The notes under the pieces were generated by a model. It was not told where the DNA came from and ran no database searches. It worked only from the letters and a program-made list of their open reading frames with translations. DNA of 7,305 nucleotides, taken from positions 1-7,305 of the forward strand of contig PFLZ01000123.1 of NCBI GenBank assembly GCA_002784795.1. The letters are read 5' to 3'. Positions 5,334 to 7,305 of the stretch are shown piece after piece. Source of the DNA: Candidatus Magasanikbacteria bacterium CG_4_10_14_0_8_um_filter_42_12 (GTDB lineage Bacteria; Patescibacteriota; Patescibacteriia; Magasanikbacterales; UBA922). The translations under genes were made by a program, and so were the position numbers. Every line of letters starts with the position of its first letter. Position 1 is the stretch's first letter.

Positions 5334-5367
5334 ATAGATAATTCAGAAAGTTTTTACTAGTGCAAAG

Positions 5368-5396
5368 ACTATACAGGATAGTAGAAATTTTGTCAA
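5368..5396 (-). promoter_or_regulatory. Near-consensus promoter of rpmG
   Basis: On the minus strand TTGACA (5396-5391) and TATAGT (5373-5368) are separated by 17 bases. The -35 is perfect and the -10 matches five of six. Transcription would start near 5361. Such strength suits a ribosomal protein gene. Confidence 0.85.
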
Positions 5397-5423
5397 TACC
5401 TACTTTTATGAGCAGTCCTTCCA

Positions 5424-5451
5424 TTGATTTTTCGCTGTGTTGTGCTATCCT
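5424..5451 (+). promoter_or_regulatory. Probable promoter of the FAD oxidoreductase gene
   Basis: TTGATT (5424-5429) and TATCCT (5446-5451) are separated by 16 bases, and TGC directly before the -10 makes it an extended -10 promoter. Transcription would begin near 5458, 20 nt before ATG 5478. It lies about 28 bp from the -35 of the divergent rpmG promoter, so the two may influence one another. Confidence 0.55.
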
Positions 5452-5477
5452 CTGTGTACATATAACAAGAAAGCTCT

Positions 5478-6713
5478 ATGCGAGTAGCAATCGTCGGTGG
5501 TGGCGCAGCAGGGATGATGTGCGCAGCAACTATAGCAGAAGAATATCCAGATGTGGACATTTTTTTGCTGGAAAAGAATGCGTCTCTTGGAAAAAAGGTT
5601 ATTATTTCTGGCGGCGGTCGATGCAATGTCACGACAGGAATAGAAGATATTGCACAGGTATTGGAAAAATATCCTCGTGGCAACAAATTCCTCCAATCTG
5701 CTATGCACCGATTTTCTCCTATTATGGTCTATGCCTGGTTCGAAGCACATGGCGTCCCACTGAAGTGTGAAGACGATCTGCGTGTGTTTCCTGTCTCAAA
5801 CAATGGAAAAGATATCGTCGCTGTATTTGAAGATCTCTTTGAAGAAAAAAATGTTCAGGTACTCTACAAACACAATGTCCAACATATCACAAAACAAGAT
5901 ACAGGTTTTGTGCTGTCTCTCAAAGATCAAGAAGATCTAGAAGTCGACAACGTCGTCATGGCACTCGGTGGACAGGCATATCGCCACACCGGTTCTACTG
6001 GCGATGGATATGACATGATAGAACAATTGGGACATACGATCACGCCCCTCGCCCCAAGTCTCAATTCTTTTCTCACAAAAGAATCATGGCCAAAAACATT
6101 GTCAGGCCTCTCGTTTCAAAAAGCAACCATATTTGTCTACGGACAAAAAAAGAAATACACGAGCACGGGTCCATTTCTCTTTACCCACATGGGCGTCAGC
6201 GGTCCGGCTGTGTTTGCACTCTCTTCTCGTATTGCATTTCTCGAGTATGACAAAGAAACACCACTCGACATACGCATAGATATATTTCCAGATATGGCAG
6301 AAGAAAAACTTCTCGAACAATTGCAACAAACGAGAGAAACGTCCATGCAAAAAACATTCAAAAATACGCTCCCCCATCTCGTTGCAAAATCATTTGCTGA
6401 AACCGTATGCCAAGAACTCAACATTCCACTCGATAAAAAAAATGCAGACATGAGCAAAAAAGAGTTGTCACGCGTGGCAGCATTTGTAAAAGGGCTCCCA
6501 CTGCAAGTAATCGGACGCGGTGCGGGAGATGAATTTGTCACGGCCGGCGGTGTCGAACTCTCTGAAGTCGATCCAAAAACTATGGAATCAAAAATATGTC
6601 CAGGACTTTTCTTTGCCGGAGAAATCCTCGATATCGACGGCTATACAGGTGGATTCAATTTGCAAGCATCATGGGCAACAGGAAATGCAGCGGGCTTGGC
6701 AATTGGCAAGTAA
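5478..6713 (+). CDS. HI0933/BaiN-family FAD-dependent oxidoreductase
   Basis: This is a 411-residue soluble flavoprotein of the HI0933-like (YhiN/BaiN) family. The N-terminus is an FAD-binding Rossmann fold: RVAIVGGGAAG (2-12) with Glu32 ending the second strand to hold the ribose, then GKKVIISGGGRCNVT (38-52), the family hallmark. The middle has VVMALGGQAYRHTGSTGDGY, and HMGVSGPAVFALS marks the inserted domain. Near the C-terminus are VTAGGVEL, CPGLFFAGEILDIDGYTGGF and LQASWATGNAAG, which complete the FAD site. Length and order match the family. Members are NAD(P)/FAD-linked oxidoreductases. BaiN of Clostridium reduces bile-acid intermediates, and the older name aminoacetone oxidase is also in use; the substrate here is unknown. 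ATG 5478 is chosen because the Rossmann strand starts at residue 2. Only a weak AAGAAAG precedes it. The gene converges on msrB; both are redox proteins, but a functional link is speculation. Confidence 0.93.
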   Translation: MRVAIVGGGAAGMMCAATIAEEYPDVDIFLLEKNASLGKKVIISGGGRCNVTTGIEDIAQVLEKYPRGNKFLQSAMHRFSPIMVYAWFEAHGVPLKCEDDLRVFPVSNNGKDIVAVFEDLFEEKNVQVLYKHNVQHITKQDTGFVLSLKDQEDLEVDNVVMALGGQAYRHTGSTGDGYDMIEQLGHTITPLAPSLNSFLTKESWPKTLSGLSFQKATIFVYGQKKKYTSTGPFLFTHMGVSGPAVFALSSRIAFLEYDKETPLDIRIDIFPDMAEEKLLEQLQQTRETSMQKTFKNTLPHLVAKSFAETVCQELNIPLDKKNADMSKKELSRVAAFVKGLPLQVIGRGAGDEFVTAGGVELSEVDPKTMESKICPGLFFAGEILDIDGYTGGFNLQASWATGNAAGLAIGK

Positions 6714-6721
6714 AAGAAGTC

Positions 6722-6749
6722 ATTTCCCTCCCCTACCAGGGGAGGAAAT
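6722..6749. terminator. Hairpin between convergent genes, probable terminator
   Basis: ATTTCCCTCCCCT (6722-6734) pairs with AGGGGAGGAAAT (6738-6749) around a three-base loop, with one bulged C. This is a very stable stem between two convergent stops. The T-tracts are poor on both strands, so it may act as an mRNA 3'-end barrier as much as a classical terminator. Its last base is part of the msrB stop codon. Confidence 0.6.
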
Positions 6750-7153
6750 TATTGCTTACCCTGCTTATTCTGCATATCAGCTGACTGAAATCCCAATGCA
6801 AGAGAATTGATACAATATCGTTTTCCTGTTTCAGTAGGGCCATCATCAAAAAGATGTCCCAGATGAGAATCACATTTCGCGCAACGCACTTCAGTTCTCT
6901 TTGTGCCCAGGCTATTGTCGTCAAGAAATTTTACCGTCCCCTCCCCCATATCTCTATCAAAACTCGGCCATCCACAGTGAGAATCAAACTTTGACCCAGA
7001 AGCAAACAGTACATTGCCACACGCCCCGCACGTATACGATCCATCTTCTTTGTGATCGAGATACTTCCCGGTGAATGGCGCTTCTGTATCGCCTTTTCTG
7101 AGCACGTTATACTGCTCCGGAGTAAGTTTTTTTTTGAAGTCTTCATCGTTCAT
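6749..7153 (-). CDS. msrB: Peptide-methionine (R)-S-oxide reductase
   Basis: This 134-residue protein repairs methionine-R-sulfoxide in oxidised proteins in the cytoplasm, usually with thioredoxin as reductant. All MsrB motifs are present: the N-terminal LTPEQYNVLRKGDTEAPFTG (10-29), CGACG (Cys42, Cys45) and RCAKC (Cys91, Cys94) forming the structural zinc site, CGWPSF with Cys60 as likely resolving cysteine, HLGHLFDDGP (97-106), and RYCINS with catalytic Cys114. The 54-residue separation of Cys60 and Cys114 agrees with the two-cysteine mechanism. The length fits a free-standing MsrB, not fused to MsrA. It starts at ATG 7153; instead of a Shine-Dalgarno the sequence CACCTCC precedes it. A promoter is predicted at 7236-7264, giving a leader of about 75 nt with a palindrome and short repeats. 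Confidence 0.97.
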   Translation of the reverse strand: MNDEDFKKKLTPEQYNVLRKGDTEAPFTGKYLDHKEDGSYTCGACGNVLFASGSKFDSHCGWPSFDRDMGEGTVKFLDDNSLGTKRTEVRCAKCDSHLGHLFDDGPTETGKRYCINSLALGFQSADMQNKQGKQ

Positions 7154-7168
7154 ACTTTGGAGGTGTTA

Positions 7169-7186
7169 TCCCGCCTTAGGACGGGA
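7169..7186. repeat. Small palindrome in the msrB leader
   Basis: TCCCGCC and GGACGGGA form a stem (TCCCG/CGGGA plus CC/GG, one bulged A) around a TTA loop. It lies 16-33 bases upstream of the msrB start. From memory, CCCGCCTTAGGCGGG-type palindromes are frequent in Patescibacteria; unverified. Confidence 0.5.
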
Positions 7187-7190
7187 GAGG

Positions 7191-7223
7191 ATTAGAGCAT
7201 TAGAGATTTAGAAGTATTAGTGA
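7191..7223. repeat. Imperfect tandem ATTAGAG repeats
   Basis: ATTAGAGC (7191-7198), ATTAGAGA (7199-7206), the degenerate TTTAGAAGT (7207-7215) and ATTAGTGA (7216-7223) follow one another, four eight- or nine-base units. They lie inside the predicted msrB leader, directly behind the palindrome. Confidence 0.5.
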
Positions 7224-7235
7224 ATATATATGTGT

Positions 7236-7264
7236 ATCGTACGTGGTATTCTTTGGGTGGTCAA
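7236..7264 (-). promoter_or_regulatory. Possible promoter of msrB
   Basis: On the minus strand TTGACC (7264-7259) and TACGAT (7241-7236) are separated by 17 bases. The -35 matches five of six and the -10 four of six. The start would be near 7229. Beyond it, 7265-7305 shows no feature that I can support. Confidence 0.45.
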
Positions 7265-7305
7265 TATAAAAGTTCAAGTTAAGAGAGCAACACTTTCTGG
7301 ATAAC

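Noticed and set aside
7265..7305. Slight resemblance of AAGTTAAGAGAGCA...TGGAT to the 5' end of 23S rRNA
   Set aside because: The universally conserved GTGGATGCC is not present (CTGGATAAC instead), and the stretch is too short to judge.
1..7305. tRNA genes, CRISPR arrays and insertion-sequence transposases
   Set aside because: I found no T-loop plus acceptor-stem combination, no regularly spaced repeats of CRISPR length, and no transposase-like protein.

Overview
The window looks like a short piece of a small bacterial chromosome, most likely from a Candidate Phyla Radiation (Patescibacteria, Parcubacteria-like) genome. That placement is inference. It rests on compact single-gene transcription units, AT-rich intergenic DNA with palindromic repeats, start codons that mostly lack Shine-Dalgarno sequences, and the style of the proteins (a YheS-like ABC-F ATPase, a DUF1189 membrane protein, an HI0933-type flavoprotein). 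Nothing here fixes the lineage. The standard genetic code fits all genes.

Layout. Positions 1-417 are very AT-rich (20% GC over 181-240) and hold a broken open frame. It needs a -1 shift at a run of seven A and carries an RNSILH motif that resembles the HEPN RNase signature. An ABC-F translation-factor ATPase follows on the minus strand (422-2218), with a promoter near 2300-2328. Between it and a small plus-strand membrane-protein gene (2486-2761) lies a stretch with nested complementary segments ending in a terminator. No gene ends at that terminator, so it reads as an attenuator-type leader. Next is a self-contained GC-rich cassette (about 2790-3425; 60% GC over 2881-2940): consensus promoter, strong Shine-Dalgarno, putative lipoprotein, and a UUCG-capped terminator. 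A GFA/CENP-V-type zinc protein (3516-3872) follows.

Positions 3873-4160 carry no gene. They do hold a good sigma70-like promoter, a long multi-part hairpin, a REP-like palindrome with crossing repeat arms, and a strong bidirectional terminator. Together these suggest a structured transcript of about 195 nt. A DUF1189 membrane protein (4161-5018, minus) comes next. It is separated from rpmG (bL33, 5178-5333, minus) by a perfect 19-bp inverted repeat with 43 bp between the arms. rpmG and an HI0933/BaiN-type FAD oxidoreductase (5478-6713, plus) diverge from adjacent promoters. The flavoprotein converges on msrB (6749-7153, minus), with a strong hairpin between them. The right end holds a palindrome and short ATTAGAG-type repeats in the predicted msrB leader, and no further gene that I can see.

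Functionally the window is a mixture: translation (ABC-F, bL33), redox or repair (MsrB, flavoprotein, perhaps the GFA protein) and envelope proteins (DUF1189, lipoprotein, small membrane protein). No multi-gene operon is evident; nearly every gene has its own promoter or terminator. The parts most likely to be undescribed are the two candidate structured RNAs (about 2341-2456 and 3949-4144), the inverted repeat at 5050-5130, and the GC-rich lipoprotein cassette.
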